A stretch of DNA of 64,000 bases from Aselliscus stoliczkanus. Its lineage: Eukaryota > Chordata > Mammalia > Chiroptera > Hipposideridae. Of the stretch, positions 11,710-25,626 are shown piece by piece. The notes under the pieces are model-generated. The model did no database searches, was not told the DNA's origin, and worked only from the letters and a program-made list of their open reading frames with translations. The stretch lies in contig CM066733.1 of NCBI GenBank assembly GCA_033961575.1, positions 67,206,921 to 67,270,920 of the forward strand. Direction: 5' to 3'. Made by a program: the position numbers and the translations under genes. Position 1 is the first letter of the stretch; the number at the start of each line of letters is the position of its first letter.

Positions 11710-12344
11710 TGTTGTGGGTCGAGTTGTGCTGCTTCTCCCCAAAAGAGATGCTCAAGACCTAACCTTGGGTACTTGTGCATAAGACCTTATTTGAAAATGA
11801 GGTCTTTGCGGATGTAATCAAATTAAGATAAGGCCCTCCGGGGCTGGCTGAGTGGTTCAGTTGGTTAAGAGCTCGCTCAGGAGTGCGGGGAGCTGAGCTC
11901 TGAGCAATGGTGGTTCGATGCCAGCCCAAGCTGAGTTGCCATTGAGCTGCCAACAGGATGGCTCAGCTAAAAAAAAAAAAAAAAAAAAAAAAAAAGATAA
12001 GGTCCTCCGGGATTAGTGTGAACTCTAAATCTAATAATTGTCTCTATTAGGAGAGAGAGATTTAGAGACACAGAGGAAACAAACACAGGGAAAAAAAAGC
12101 CAGGTGAAGATGGAGACAGAAACCATAGTGATGCAGCTGCAAGCCAAGGAATGCTAAAGACTGAAGCCCAGAAGCTAAGAAAGAAGCATAGAATGGTTCC
12201 CTTCCCAGGAGCCTCCACAAGGAACCAATTCTGCAACACTTTTATTTTTGAATTTCTCTTCTCCAGACCTAAGAGGGAATAAATTACAGTTAAGACACCC
12301 ACCTTGTGGTATTTTGTTACAATAGCCCTTGGAAGCTAACACAT
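11710..12344 (+). repeat. MLT1/MST-like ERVL-MaLR LTR, split by a SINE
   Basis: The left part holds 'GAGATGCTCAAGACCTAACC', 'GACCTTATTTGAAAATGAGG' and 'GTCTTTGCGGATGTAATC'. The right part ends with 'CCTTGTGGTATTTTGTTACA' and 'CCTTGGAAGCTAACAC', the pattern of old mammalian MaLR LTRs. The family is assigned from memory and the exact subfamily is not. Confidence 0.6.
11838..11995 (+). mobile_element. tRNA-derived SINE nested in a MaLR LTR
   Basis: Runs from GGGGCTGGCTGAGTGGTTCAG to a long poly(A). The host LTR sequence AGATAAGGCCCTCC before it is repeated as AGATAAGGTCCTCC after it, one mismatch. That is the target-site duplication and shows the SINE is younger than the LTR. Confidence 0.88.
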
Positions 12345-12719
12345 CAGGAACTCAGTTTCACCTTTCCTGTCTTCATCTCCATAGTAAACAGGATATATGC
12401 TATATATGCTATCTTTCAAGACACCCTTGATCAAATTTCTGTCTTTTTCATACACAGGAAGCATCTATAATTTGGGAAATTCATAAAACAAATCCTTCCT
12501 CTCAAAATTTACTATAGGCCCCAGACAACATTTTAAATAAGAAGCATTATAATAATGTTAATAAAATGTCCTAGTATATAAGTTTCCTTGAAAAGTTTTG
12601 TTATCATGGATTCTCTGCACTTAACCTGATAAAAGACTCCAGTCTTCACAAAATTAAAAGCAGACATACAGACTAAAGGACCAGATAGAATAAGGAATCC
12701 AGACACAAACTCTGATATA
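12345..12719. other. intergenic, nothing recognised
   Basis: No gene or nameable repeat seen in this AT-rich stretch. Confidence 0.45.
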
Positions 12720-13150
12720 TGTAGTCAAATGACATATCAGTAGCAAATATTTTCTCCCATTCTGTGGGTTGTCTTTCACTCTGTTGATAATTTTTTTTCA
12801 GGGACTAGAGTTTTTAATTTTGATTAAGTTCAGTTTATATTTTCTTTTGTTGTTTATGCTTTTGATGTCATAGTGAAGAACTCATAGCCAAATCCAATGT
12901 CATGGGCCTATGTTTTCTTTGAAGAGTTTTATAGTTTTAGCTTTATGTTTGTTTATTTATGTATTTATGTATTTATTTATTTATTTATTTTTGTATATGG
13001 TGTGTACATTTTGAGTTAGTTTTCACATGTGGGTAAGATTCCAATTCCATTCTTTTGCTGTGGAAATCCAGTTTTCCTAATGCTGTTCATTGAAAAGATT
13101 GTCCTATCCCTATCAAATGGTTTTGGTACTATTGTCAGGACATTCTTTTG
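12720..13150 (-). repeat. old L1 fragment, antisense
   Basis: Plus-strand landmarks 'AATATTTTCTCCCATTCTGT', 'GGGTTGTCTTTCACTCTGTT' and 'CCAGTTTTCCTAATGCTGTT' are typical of the reverse complement of L1 ORF2. A (TTTA)n patch at about 12948-12990 interrupts it. Edges are approximate. Confidence 0.65.
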
Positions 13151-13662
13151 TCTGCCCTTTTTAATGTTACAGAGTAGTAGGTAAAATAGACAGTAGTGAA
13201 AGACACAGGTAATAGTAAAATTATTTGCTAATAAAGGATATTAAACCTCATCAGATGTCTTTTAGAATTATATCTATATTTTCCTTTTGACTTATTCTGT
13301 GGTATTAACAGGTTTTTAATACTAATCTATCTTTTTTTCCCCTGATATAAATGCTTTCTTTTCAGTATTGTTATTGCTTTGCATATTATTTGATTTGGTA
13401 ATATTTTATTTAGGATTTAATATTCATAAGTGGGTTTACTTTCTTGAAGGGAGTTTTGTGTGTGGCAAGGAGACAGAAAAAAATTTATAAAAGGCACGGG
13501 ATAAAATAATATGCTTGGGGAACGAAAATAGTTAAGTGGTTTAGCAAGCTACTGTAGCATTATGTTGTGTTTGTAGGTGCACATGTACTGGCAATGGGGC
13601 ATATAGACTGATGAGAGATCATTCCAGGAAGATGGTCAGGGCCAGATTATAGAATTATTTAT

Positions 13663-14791
13663 TGCCAGGGGCCGACAACATCCCAGTGTCTGACAAGGCC
13701 ATATTGAAATAAAGATTCACCCTCAGCACTGGATGTCTGGGGTGCTGCCTTATGGTTGGTCATGTAATATCTCCTGTCTCTATGAACCCATGTGTCTTTC
13801 CTCCACATCAGATCCTATAGGAGACAGCACTTTCACTGCATTCATGGCAAGTTCCTGGGGTACCCTGATGATAGCTGGCTGTGTAAGTCAAAGTCGGGGC
13901 TAGATTTCCCAAAAAGGGAAACTCCCTAAGACAGGCTACAGTCCGAGGGGACCCCAGGACTGAGAAATAGGGGACTCAAGCCCCTTGGAAACTAAGGCTT
14001 AGGCCTTTGGCCACATAGGCCTAAAAAAGCCAGTCTGTGAGAAACAGGCAGTGTCTGTGAAAAACTGGTGCTATCGTTCATCCTTGCCTGTGCAGCTATA
14101 AAAAATCTCCTTGGAGACCAGCAGTTCAAGGTCTTTTGGCCATGAGAGTTCTGGTAAGAGACAGCTTACTGACCGTGGGGTATGTTATATCAACAGTCTT
14201 GTTTTGATTCTTTGCCTTGTGCATTGTTGTAGCAACGGATATTGAAGCTTTGACTGAGAAACAGATGTTACCCTCTGTTAAAATAATATTTAGTTCTCTA
14301 TAGGATAAGAGAGGTTTGAGACTTCCTTTTACTATTAAGTACTGTATCACGTAGGAATAGACTTTAGATAAATTTTACCCTAAACACAGCCACTGCTAGT
14401 TTTTTTAAGTAATAGTTCAAGTCTGCACCCTGTGAGTTTTGCAATTATATTTAGCTGCTGGAATTTAGATAATGACTAGGTAGTCATGGTAACCACATTT
14501 TAGACGATAAGTGAATCCTTAAACATAGAATAGGTCACAGTGTACCCTGGGGAAAGCAGCTACAAAAAAGTAAAGACTGTAAAAGTCCTAAGAAAAACAA
14601 AACATCAAAATATGTGAAACATAATTTGGGATTGGAATATTGGTTAAGAGTCCCTATAAAAAGGACATCTTATAATAATAAATTGTGACACTCCTGTGAA
14701 ACTCTTTCTGGTGTCTCCATTCTTTTTTTTCCTTGCCGACGCCGTCCCCACCTGAGGGAACTCCTGGACCTGCGGGGGCTGGCTCCCCACA
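13663..14791 (+). mobile_element. solo LTR of an endogenous retrovirus, 1129 bp
   Basis: The element starts TGCCAGGGGCCGACAAC and ends GGCTCCCCACA, so it has TG...CA termini. The 6-bp duplication ATTTAT sits at 13657-13662 and 14792-14797. Near the 3' end are a TATA-like box (CTATAAAAAGG, about 14655) and an AATAAA (about 14684), as in a U3-R-U5 layout. No gag, pol or env is attached. A related LTR in the opposite orientation lies at 58583-59735. The 6-bp duplication is seen; the retroviral class is not determined. Confidence 0.8.
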
Positions 14792-14797
14792 ATTTAT

Positions 14798-16584
14798 CAT
14801 GTTAAGAAGTTTCTAAGGGTTTTATCAAAGGAGTTTTATGTCTTAGAAATATAATAAGTTTTATGTCTTAGAAAAAGCACTTTAACAGAATTGTGGAGGA
14901 CAAATGAGAAAAGTCCAAGTTATTAAATATTTCAATCATCTAGATTAGAAAATATGAATGCTTGAGCTATTATTGGGAATGGAGCCCATGGGATGGAAAA
15001 AAATATTGAGGAGATTCAACAGAACGTGGGCTTTGCTGCATATGGAAGATGAGTGACAATGAGAGGAATGCAAGTAGGGTAAACAGAAAGTTTTTGTTTG
15101 CATACTGCTATCCACTGAGATAAGCAATACAGGTGAAGAGGAGTATTCATAATAGGAAAAGAAAACAAAGGGGTTGAGCCTGAGAGCCTGTGCAATATCT
15201 AGGTAGAACTGTCCAGTGCGTATTACAGGTTTGCATTTCAGGGAGGAATTCAAGCTTAGAATCATAAAGATACTCGTTGATGTTAGGCACGTGGTGGAGG
15301 TAGTCCCAACACAACATATATTTTGAGAAGAGAGGCAAAAGTAGAACAATGGAGAGCTATATTTACAGGGTAAAGCACAAGTAGAGAAATGAGATAGAGA
15401 AAGAAAACAAGGGAGATTAGTGTCCTGAAAACTCAGATGGTAACAGAGTTTTATGAAGGAAGGAAATGATCAGTCTTACAAATGTGAAAACTTTATGAAT
15501 GTGGAGGAAATAAATCTTACTTGAATTGAAAAAACTGGCATTCACTTATAAATTTAATTTGTATTGGTGAAATTTACTCATTTCATTCATTTACCAAATG
15601 CTTAATAAATATAAAAATCATAATGAACCTGAAATTCAAAGCTGTTATGTTTAGTGAAGTGTAGTTTAATCATCTTTAATGACAAACTACCAAATTTCAA
15701 GTGAATTTTTTGATCCTTAATTTGTTCTATTACAAAGATTGCCCTCTGCTGGATACTAGTTTTAACATCAATCGTATATTGGCTTTCTGAAAAATAAAAG
15801 CCACCTCCACTGGCTGTGAGCAAATGAGTGGGAGAGTGGTAGTCAGTTGAAAGGAAGTTGAGGTTGAAGTCCTCCAGTAACTTCCAAGGAATGTATGAAA
15901 GTCACCCCTACCAGGGGAAGAAAGGGTCTACCTGTGATTCTGCCCACTGAGGACATAAAGTCAAATGCTATTTCCCTGCCATCCTAAACTTGTTTTAGTT
16001 AAGGTTGCCATAGATCAAAAAGTATGCATTTTATGATGGAAGTAAAGTGTGTTGAGATATGAGGCCCTTTTTCTTATTTTTATAAATATTTCCTAAGGAC
16101 CACCAATTACTGTGGTTTTACTCTAGGCTCTGTGACCTAGAAACACAAGGGCTGTGCATCTCTTTCAAATTTAGAAATCTCAAGAAGGAATGTAAAAACA
16201 GAAGAGTGAGAGAGCTTGTTATGGTTTGTTTCCATCACAAGCCATTTGTTTGTAAAGCTGGAAAATCTTTCATCCAACCAAGGCCATTTCTACTATTACA
16301 AAGTCCCCCACAAAGACAGCCCTTTGGTTCATGCTACCTTATCTTCACATATTATCAACTTACCATCTGCTATATTCAGTTGAAGTTAAATGTCTTCTAA
16401 CAATCATTAAAATACTATTTGGGTAAAACGAAAGTCCATAATAACAAGCAGTTAGTGAATGAAATGTGAAAGGCTGCCTGGCCCACTTTGAACTGCAGCC
16501 TAATGTATTTCCAAATCTCAGGGGTAACCACATCTAAGTTGTTGGGGTTTTTTTCCTTGGAAGTTTATCTATTTATTACTTTTC
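14798..16584. other. intergenic, nothing recognised
   Basis: Two overlapping minus-strand frames near 14945-15349 (134 and 63 codons) are in different phases, serine- and cysteine-rich, and show no domain or splice-like borders. I regard them as chance. No repeat is nameable here. Confidence 0.4.
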
Positions 16585-16730
16585 TCTTTTTTAAATATTA
16601 GTTTCAGGTATACAAAACAATGCAATAATTATTCTTTTCACCCCTCACAAAGTGATGGCCCTCCTCCCCCATTTTACCGCCCCCCATATCATACATATCT
16701 ATTACACTTCCATTGACTCCACTCCCCATA
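16585..16730 (-). mobile_element. L1 3' UTR fragment, antisense
   Basis: 'TTAGTTTCAGGTATACAAAA', 'CACAAAGTGATGGCCCTCC' and 'CATATCATACATATCTATTA' match the L1 3' UTR seen at 6815-7228 and 33.9-34.1 kb, with more divergence. Confidence 0.75.
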
Positions 16731-17179
16731 ACCACTTCTAAGTTTTGTGTACCCCTGCAGGAAATTTCCATGCATCTGCAAGAATATTTAGAATAAGCAC
16801 TTTAATTTGAAGCCAAACTGATAGTTGACTCAGAAATTAAAGCTCAAATTTTACTAAAAGTCTTACCTCAACCCAACCTCACCTGCAATGACAAACTTAA
16901 CCTGAAAGCTAAAACTAGCCCATTATTTCAGTGTAATGTGGAAAATCCAAGGGAACGCTACTTTTCAGAAGCTTCACTTATCCTCTTTGTTCTTATCCCC
17001 CACTTTTCCCCCCTTTTCTGGAATGATAGTGAAAACAGAATTGAAGAAAAAGAAACCATAATCAACTCTCAAGACAAAAGATTTGGTTCAAAAGTACTAA
17101 ATGTAAACCTTATTATATTTTTACACAAACAGGATTTATTAATAAATAAATAAATAAATATTTATTTATTGTATCTTAC

Positions 17180-17960
17180 GTCTCAAGCCTTGTTCTAATG
17201 CTGGGAACAAAGCAGTGAACAAAATGAAGAAAGTCTTCATCCTCATGTTGTTTACATTTACTGAGTAGATAGGCAATAAATACCTAGATTTATAATATCA
17301 GATGATGGTAAGCACTATGAGAAAGAAAAGGCACATTAAAGGGATAGAGAGTAAAATGCTCTTTAAATAATGCAGAGAGAAAGTTCTCATTGAACGGGTG
17401 ATATTCTAACAGAGATATATGTATACGAAGTGAGGGTATCAACAATGTGGACATCTGGTGGGCGAGCATTCAAAACAAAACTGTTGCAAAGACTCTAAGG
17501 TGAGATTATGATTGATGGGTTAGAAGGGATCAAAGTGGCTAGAGCAGAGTGAAATAGGTGAGAGGAGTGGAAGATGAGGTAAGAATGGTAATGAGGTTCC
17601 AAGTCCTGTGGGGCCTTGGTTACAATACTAAAGACTTTGGAATTTATTAAAAATGCAGTGGAAAGTCATTACAGTATTATGGGGCATGGCATGACCTGAC
17701 TTGCACCCTGTAAGTGGCACTGGTGTAAGTGGCATAGTTAGCAGGCTATTGCAAGACATCAGGAAGAGATACGAGGTTGGACTGCAGAAGCGAAAGAGCT
17801 TTGTGGGGCATGTTAAGTGTGATAAGATGATTATATATTGCAAGTGCATGTGCTGCACGGGCAGTTTAGAGTATGCAGAAGAGGCCGGTTGAAGATGTCA
17901 TGTTGAAAGTCATCAGCATATAGAGAGTGACCCTCTCTAGGGAGTGTATACAGATAGAGA
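17180..17960. repeat. old interspersed repeat, L2-like
   Basis: Segments such as 'GGAACAAAGCAGTGAACAAA', 'GGTAAGCACTATGAGAAAG', 'GCATTCAAAACAAAACTG', 'AAGACTTTGGAATTTATTAA' and 'GGGCATGGCATGACCTGACT' follow, in order, a widespread old mammalian repeat I associate with L2. The family name is from memory. No coding capacity remains. Confidence 0.4.
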
Positions 17961-17991
17961 AAAAGAGGTCTGAGATCTGAGGTCACTCCAA

Positions 17992-18110
17992 TTTTTATTT
18001 TTTTATTGAGGTTTAATTGACATACTATTATTATGTTAGTTTCAGGTGTACAACATAATGATTTGATATTTGTATATATTGAGAAGTGATCACTATAATA
18101 CGTCTAGAGC
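17992..18110 (-). repeat. old L1 fragment, antisense
   Basis: 'TTTTATTGAGGTTTAATTGA', 'TTAGTTTCAGGTGTACAACA' and 'TTGTATATATTGAGAAGTGA' are the reverse of an old L1 3' UTR. Confidence 0.65.
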
Positions 18111-18322
18111 TTTGTTTTTATGCACGGTGAAAATATTATGATGGAAAGCAAATTGGTAAGTGTTAATGAAATTTATACCAATAAGCTAAAATTAAATAGA
18201 GAAGAACTTTCAGTTTTCTGCTATAAAGTCTGATTGCCATGAAATGCTTGGAAATACTGGCAAATTCTTCCAATGCATATGCCCACATTTTAATTAGTGA
18301 TTTCCATAATATTAGGGAAAAA

Positions 18323-18406
18323 TACTGGGTCATCAGGAAAATCATGACACATTTTTGCATTGAAAAACATAGAAAAATGCATCATGACTTCCCCGAAGAC
18401 CCAATA
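18323..18406. mobile_element. 84-bp palindromic MITE, mariner-like, second copy
   Basis: TACTGGGTCATCAGGAAAAT on the left and, reading in from the right, TATTGGGTCTTCGGGGAAGT pair over most of the element, with 'GCATTGAAAAACATAG' near the centre. Same family and size as the element at 4845-4929. Confidence 0.65.
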
Positions 18407-18419
18407 CTATTATAGGTGC

Positions 18420-19619
18420 ATCAACAATGTTGTCTGGAGTGGGTCATGGTTTTCTATTGTTGCCATTCTTTATCTTTTAATGTGAAACTACTAACAATGT
18501 TGCTTTTGATTTCTTTTACTGCACTTTGTTGTGGATTATTTGGTTAACATTACAGTATGTGTTATTTTATTTTGCATTTTTTGGACTGTAATTTCCTAAT
18601 ATCTAGAATTAAAGACATAAATATATTTTGGTTCAACTATTTCCAAAGTAGATAAATAAATAATATACGTAATGTTTGATTGGACCATGATTATTGTTAT
18701 TGATGATTTATTTTTTCCACTGGTGAGAAGTAGTGGAGACATAATACTGTGGATTGTATACAGGTTTCAATGCCCCTCTCTCCTCAAACCCCATTAATAT
18801 TTGTATAAAGAAATAAAAAGGAAAGAGCACCTAAACTATGGAATCTGTAGACTTATTGGATAAGAGGTGACTGATTTAACACAACAGGAAAAGTTGAATA
18901 TTAGTAGTGGGAAAACTTAGAAGCCGCTGATTGGTGATGCAAAACCCAAGAAGTCTCAGGAAATGCTAACACCTAGGACTTCTGAAATTGGAGGTGTGGG
19001 TAGAGAATTGGTTGAAAGTCTGCCATTTAGAATAGCTTATCTTCCATTCTAAGCATCCAGATGACTATCTTTCCTCCTCTTAATAGAAGACTAAAGATTT
19101 ACTCTTTGGACTAAGTTAAACCAAGAGATATTCAGGCTTCAGGGAAACCAAGCATATCTGAAGGAGCGGTACCATCCTAAAGACACAAGGACTAAAGGAA
19201 TGCCTATTTATTTACCTTCTTCCGCTCAGCTCCCAGAATTCTGGAATGTGGTTCATATTTCAGTCAGGGATTTGAAAGATTTCTTTCTGGATAAATTGAG
19301 GAGCAAAAAAGAATATATTTATGTAAATTAGCAGATAATAATCTTCTAATTATATAGACGAATTCTTGCAAAATCACCCCAATATGATGCTATCCTGTCA
19401 ATCAGTCATGCCTACACACACCAAGTTTCTATTTATGTTTTTGTGTCCTGTTTGTATATATGAATAAATAACCCGAGTCACCAGGAATTTGATGAAATCT
19501 TCCAATATTATTTGAGACCAAAACAAAAAGGAAAGGGAACTCAGAGAAAATAGGGACAATATAAGGAACAGAAGAAAAATTTAAATCTGTGATTTTTACT
19601 ACACTTTGAGAGACGGGAG
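18420..19619. other. intergenic, nothing recognised
   Basis: No gene seen. Parts near 18460-18660 may be old repeat, but I cannot name it. Confidence 0.4.
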
Positions 19620-19682
19620 TAGATATAATGAAACAAGAACAGGCGATTAAATGTCCATCAAAAAATGAATGGATAAATGAAT

Positions 19683-19729
<47 letters not shown>

Positions 19730-19857
19730 AGTGGTGCCAAAAAAATGTATATAAGTGACTTGTATTCACCTTTTGTTATCGGTCTATATTGAGTATTACA
19801 ATTTTAATACAGTTTTTACCTTTCTTAAAATGTGTATACATTTTTGCGGCACACTCT

Positions 19858-19894
<37 letters not shown>

Positions 19895-20400
19895 GGAGTA
19901 TTATTCAGCCTTATAAACGAAAGAAATCCTGAAAGTGTGGACAAACCTCCAGGCCGTTAAGTGAAATAAGCCAGACCCAGAAAGACAAATATGGCGTGAT
20001 CTCACTTACATGTGGAATCTAAAATAGTCAAATTCACAGAAGCAGCGAGTAGAAGAATGATTTTCAGGGGCTGGAGAATGGGGAAAATGGGGAGATATTG
20101 GTCAAGAGGTACAAAGGTTTAGTTATGCAAGATGAATAAGTCCTGGAGCTCTAATGTACAGCATTGTGAATACAGTTAACAATACTACATTGTATACCTG
20201 GAATTTGCTAAGATGGGAGATCTTAATTAAGTATTCTCAACACACACACACACACACACACTAGTAAGTGTGTCAGCTGATAAATATGTTAATTAGCTTG
20301 CTTGTTGAGATTATTTCCAAATGTAGAAGTATATCAAAATATCAAGTTGTATACCTTAAATATATACAATTTTTATTTCTCAATTTTACCTCAATAAAGA
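19620..20400 (+). repeat. L1 3' end, sense, carrying microsatellites and a mariner element
   Basis: Left of the insert is 'GGCGATTAAATGTCCATC'. Right of it are 'CAATGGAGTATTATTCAGCC', 'AAATATGGCGTGATCTCACT' and 'CAATTTTTATTTCTCAATTT', all old L1 ORF2-end and 3' sequence in order. A (TA)n run (about 19686-19727) and (CA)n runs (about 19861-19892 and 20240-20262) lie inside. Confidence 0.7.
19726..19860 (+). mobile_element. non-autonomous mariner-derived element, copy 2, internally deleted
   Basis: Both ends are kept: left 'CAGTGGTGCCAAAAAAATGT', right 'TTTTTGCGGCACACTCTGTA'. The transposase-tail part is gone, leaving 135 bp. It sits where L1 normally has a TA-rich stretch just before 'ACAATGGAGTATTATTC'. 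The copy at 55889-56134 has inserted at the equivalent L1 position. Confidence 0.75.
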
Positions 20401-20531
20401 TGGGTAGGGGGAAAGAACAGGATACTAAGAAGAAGAAAACCAAAAAGATTTTAGAAATTAAAAAAATAAATGAAGGGCCAGTCGGGACGGAGGAGACAAG
20501 ATGGCGCTGCGCGCGATGCGGGGGATCATGA

Positions 20532-22028
<1,497 letters not shown>

Positions 22029-22299
22029 CAGCCCCTTCCCCGCCCGCTGGATACTCGTGTGAAATATTGGTTCTGTTTCCTTTATTCCTTTTGCACTCCC
22101 CCATCCCCATCTGTGTTGGAGTTTACGGTGTTAGCCTGTAATTAAAAACAAAGAATAGGTGACATGTTGTGCCAGTGTTGCCATGTCTTAAACTGCTAAC
22201 AGACTGAAGTCTCCCCTGTTCAGAAGACCCAGATCTTCAATGCTTTGTTTAAAGTGGCTGCAGGGATGCAGGTGAGGTTTTTTTCACTGATGTGTGTAT

Positions 22300-22362
22300 T
22301 TGTACATGTGGGGTAGTTACAAGTATTTGTACATGTGGGGTAGTTACAAGTGGGGTAGTTAG
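22300..22362 (+). repeat. short tandem duplication in the retrocopy 3' UTR
   Basis: 'TTTGTACATGTGGGGTAGTT' plus 'ACAAGTA' is repeated once, about 27 bp apart, followed by a third partial 'GTGGGGTAGTT'. It may come from the parent mRNA or have arisen after insertion. Confidence 0.7.
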
Positions 22363-23399
22363 TTACCTAATAATGTCCTCATTATTTGGGTCTCCCAGAC
22401 CTTCCCTCTCCACCCTCATAAGAGGATCACTATCAGAAGGTAGAGTGCTTTGCTCTCCTCATTAGGCCCAGGACCAGGACTGAAAGAAGCCCCCTCTCAG
22501 AAGAGCCGAGAGGCTCTGAGCATTTGGTTTGGGATTGCTGGTGTGCCTCAAGGTCTGTGCTGCTGCTCTGAGCAGATGGCTTTTACCAGCCACCTGTTCT
22601 TTGCTATTTAATGGCTAGGTTAGAAAAGGAGTCTCCTTTGCTTCTTCAGCACGTGTACGCTGGGACTCCTGGGTCTTCCTGCTCTCCCTGCCTCTGAGGG
22701 ACACAGAGGGCTGCAGCTTGTGCACAGCTGGCATTGATCTGATGTAGTGAGATTGTCTTGCTCCTGACTGGGTTTCTACTCAGAGGAATCATAATGAAAA
22801 TAACTGATAGAATTGTTGCTTGGAAAGAGTTGGAATACAATAAAAATAAGAAAGAAAAACCTAATCCCGTTCTACACTTGGACACGCTAACAGAGGTGTA
22901 AGTTTCTAAAGTGTTGGCCAGATGCCCAAGGCAAGATGGGAGGAGAAAGCGGTCCCATGTGTGAGTGTTTAAACCCTGTTCGAGAACAGCCTTTGGAAAA
23001 ACCCCTCTTTGGTCCTGCTTCCTGACCTCTGTCTGCCTCTTTAGGTTGGCACAAGTGATAGCATTTAAAAGCTTTAGTCCTTTCATTCCTGCTCCTTCCT
23101 GCTGTGAGCCCGAGCTGTCTTCTCTGCCCTCCACCACGTCAGCCGTGTGGTCTCTGTTCTTTGTTACCTGGGTGCAATAGCAACTTCTCTGTGCATTCCA
23201 TCTTTCAAGTTGTGTAAAGTTCTTCACTTTTTTCTCTGAGGGTGTGTGGCCGGGGGGGGGGGGGAGTCAGCATGATTATATTTTAATGTAGAAAATGTGA
23301 CATCTGGATATAAAATGAAAATAAATATTAAATTAAAGTGAAAAAATAAATAAATAAATGATAGTAGACATTCAAAAAATCAATAGGAATCGGGGCTTC

Positions 23400-23980
23400 C
23401 CTGGTGGTGGAGCCCATCCTTCTGGGGTACCTCTTCTGGGCCCACCATCACAGAGGATGATTAAGCCAACCTTGAGCATAGATTTAGCCTTCTTCCACAC
23501 AAAATATTTGGGAAGGACACAAATTTGCAGCAAATTCCGTGGCAGTTTTAAAGTTGCTGTATAGTAAATAACTGGGCATTCCTGATACTTGAATATGGCA
23601 TATGTGCACAGGGAAAGGAAATAACTTTCACTTTATAAGTGAAAGGTACTGTTCGCCCTGAAAGCCAGCTCAGCCATGAAGTAACGTGCACAACCCGCAT
23701 CCTGCTTGGCGTGATACCCAGAGGGTAATACATCATCCATATCCTTCTTGGCACAAATGGAAGTTTTCCGTTGCCCCCAGCCATTGTCCCCCAACAGTTG
23801 CTACCAGCCGTTGCCACCACCAGCCATTGCCACCGGTTGCTTACTCTACCCTATAAAAACTAGATCCTTCCCTTAGTCAGTGCTGATGCCTCTCACAGCC
23901 TCAGCCCGGCAGGTTAATAAACTTGCTTGCTTGAATACCAGTGTCTCTCATTCCCTCCCTCCTCGGCAAACCTTTCAATC
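23400..23980 (+). mobile_element. probable solo LTR
   Basis: The right part has a TATA-like box (CCTATAAAAACTAG, about 23850), a polyadenylation signal in 'GTTAATAAACTTGC' (about 23914) and a U5-like 'CTCTCATTCCCTCCCTCC', in that order and spacing. The left part contains the CCA/GTTGCCACC-rich segment near 23790-23840. I could not fix the ends or a target-site duplication, so the boundaries are rough. Confidence 0.5.
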
Positions 23981-24199
23981 AGCACTGTATTTATAAAGTG
24001 GAAAATGCAATGTCTTAAATAAAATTGTATTTAAAACTGAAAGGAAAATCAGCAGAAGCTTTAGGATATAAAACTGAAGAAAGCTCTATGCAAGTAGAGC
24101 ATTGACAACAAAGGAAATGTAAAGTGAGAGAAAAAGTAAAGAATACAAGAGGAACAATTATTGTGTGCAGCGCCTGATTCTTTGCAGAAAGAACAGAAA

Positions 24200-25230
24200 A
24201 CATTTTCAAAGAAATAATTGAAAAACTTCCCAGAATTGAAGGGTTGAGTTCAAGATTAAGAAATCCATTGAATGGCTGCTCGGTGATTTAAAAAACAAAA
24301 ACAAAAAACTTACATCAATGCACATCATAATGAAATTTGAAAAAAAACTTCCAATACCTGCTTTCCATGAAAATGAGACTTTTAACATTTTAAAAAGAAA
24401 ATAGGAGAGTATCTTACAAAGTCAGGGTAAGAAAGTGTTTCTTAAGAAATACAAAAGGTAAAAAAGGGTAAAAGATCAATATATTTGAATGTATGAAAAA
24501 TTTAAATTATTTTTTTTATCAAAAGTCATCATTCAAACTCTTAAACTAAGGTAAGCCACAAACAAGGAGAAAATATTTTCAGAGCATATTAACTACTAAT
24601 TATTATCTAGAATGTATAAAACACTCCTATAAATTATTAAGAAAAAGTACCTCGCTCCACTGGTACCCTAAATAAACATAGACAATGAGAATGGACAGTG
24701 CACTAAAGAGTAATTGGCAAATGGTCAAGTAACATATGAAAATATTGGCAACCTTATTAATAGTTAAAGGAATAAAAAAATTAAACCATAATCATGTATT
24801 ATATTTGCAAATTAAAAAAGTACAATTAAACCAAGTGTTTTAAGGGTATAGAGAACTGGAAATCCTATTTTCGATTACTGGGAATGTAAACTGGTCTGCT
24901 AGTTTGGAGAATAATTAGGCAAGTCCCAGTAAAGAGAAAAATGCAAATTATCTTTACCCCAGCAATTTTAGTCCTAGAGAATGCTGGAGCATGTTTACAA
25001 AAATATGTGTAAAATGTTTACAGTATCCCTGTTTGTAATGGTGAAATTTGGAGACAGTCTAAATGGCCACAAATAGAGAATGAATAGATAGTGTTGGAGA
25101 ACACAATTTAATATTTATACAAGGGAGAAAGTGAATGTGAAAAACTTGATAGCATCAAAATAAAGAAATCTCCAAAGCATAATATTGAGATAAAAAGACA
25201 AGCTATGGGTGGTATGTACAGTGGACTAGT
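24200..25230 (+). repeat. old L1- or HAL1-like sequence, sense
   Basis: Successive segments, including 'TTGAAAAACTTCCCAGAATT', 'CACATCATAATGAAATTTGA', 'GGGAATGTAAACTGGTC' and 'CCCCAGCAATTTTAGTCC', follow an L1-type order but are strongly diverged and have lost most of ORF2. This could be HAL1 or an internally deleted old L1. Confidence 0.5.
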
Positions 25231-25626
25231 ATTACATAACATTTGAAAATATAAAAAACAATACTAAATATCTCTAGAGATATACATATGGAAAAACCAT
25301 GCAGTGATATTCATGGGCGTAGTAAGTAACAAATTCAAGATAGAGGCAAGAAGAATAGGGGAATTATAAGGACTTTCAACTCTCAAAAAATACATATGTT
25401 TTTTCTTAACTTGGCAGGTGAACATATGTTTGCTCCTTAGATTAATCTCTATACCATGTCTGAAATATTTCATAAAGTCATATGCACAAAACCTTACCCT
25501 TTTAGCCAAAGCTATTAAAATAGTAGTATGGTATACTCTGGCAATAAATAACATAGTATATGAATCTGTGAAAAGTGGTGTTATTAGAAGCACTATGGGG
25601 AAAGTACACTAGATAGTAAAGATATA

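Noticed and set aside
22646..23227. 193-codon minus-strand frame
   Set aside because: It lies within the 3' UTR of the ATP6V1B2 retrocopy on the opposite strand, with no domain.
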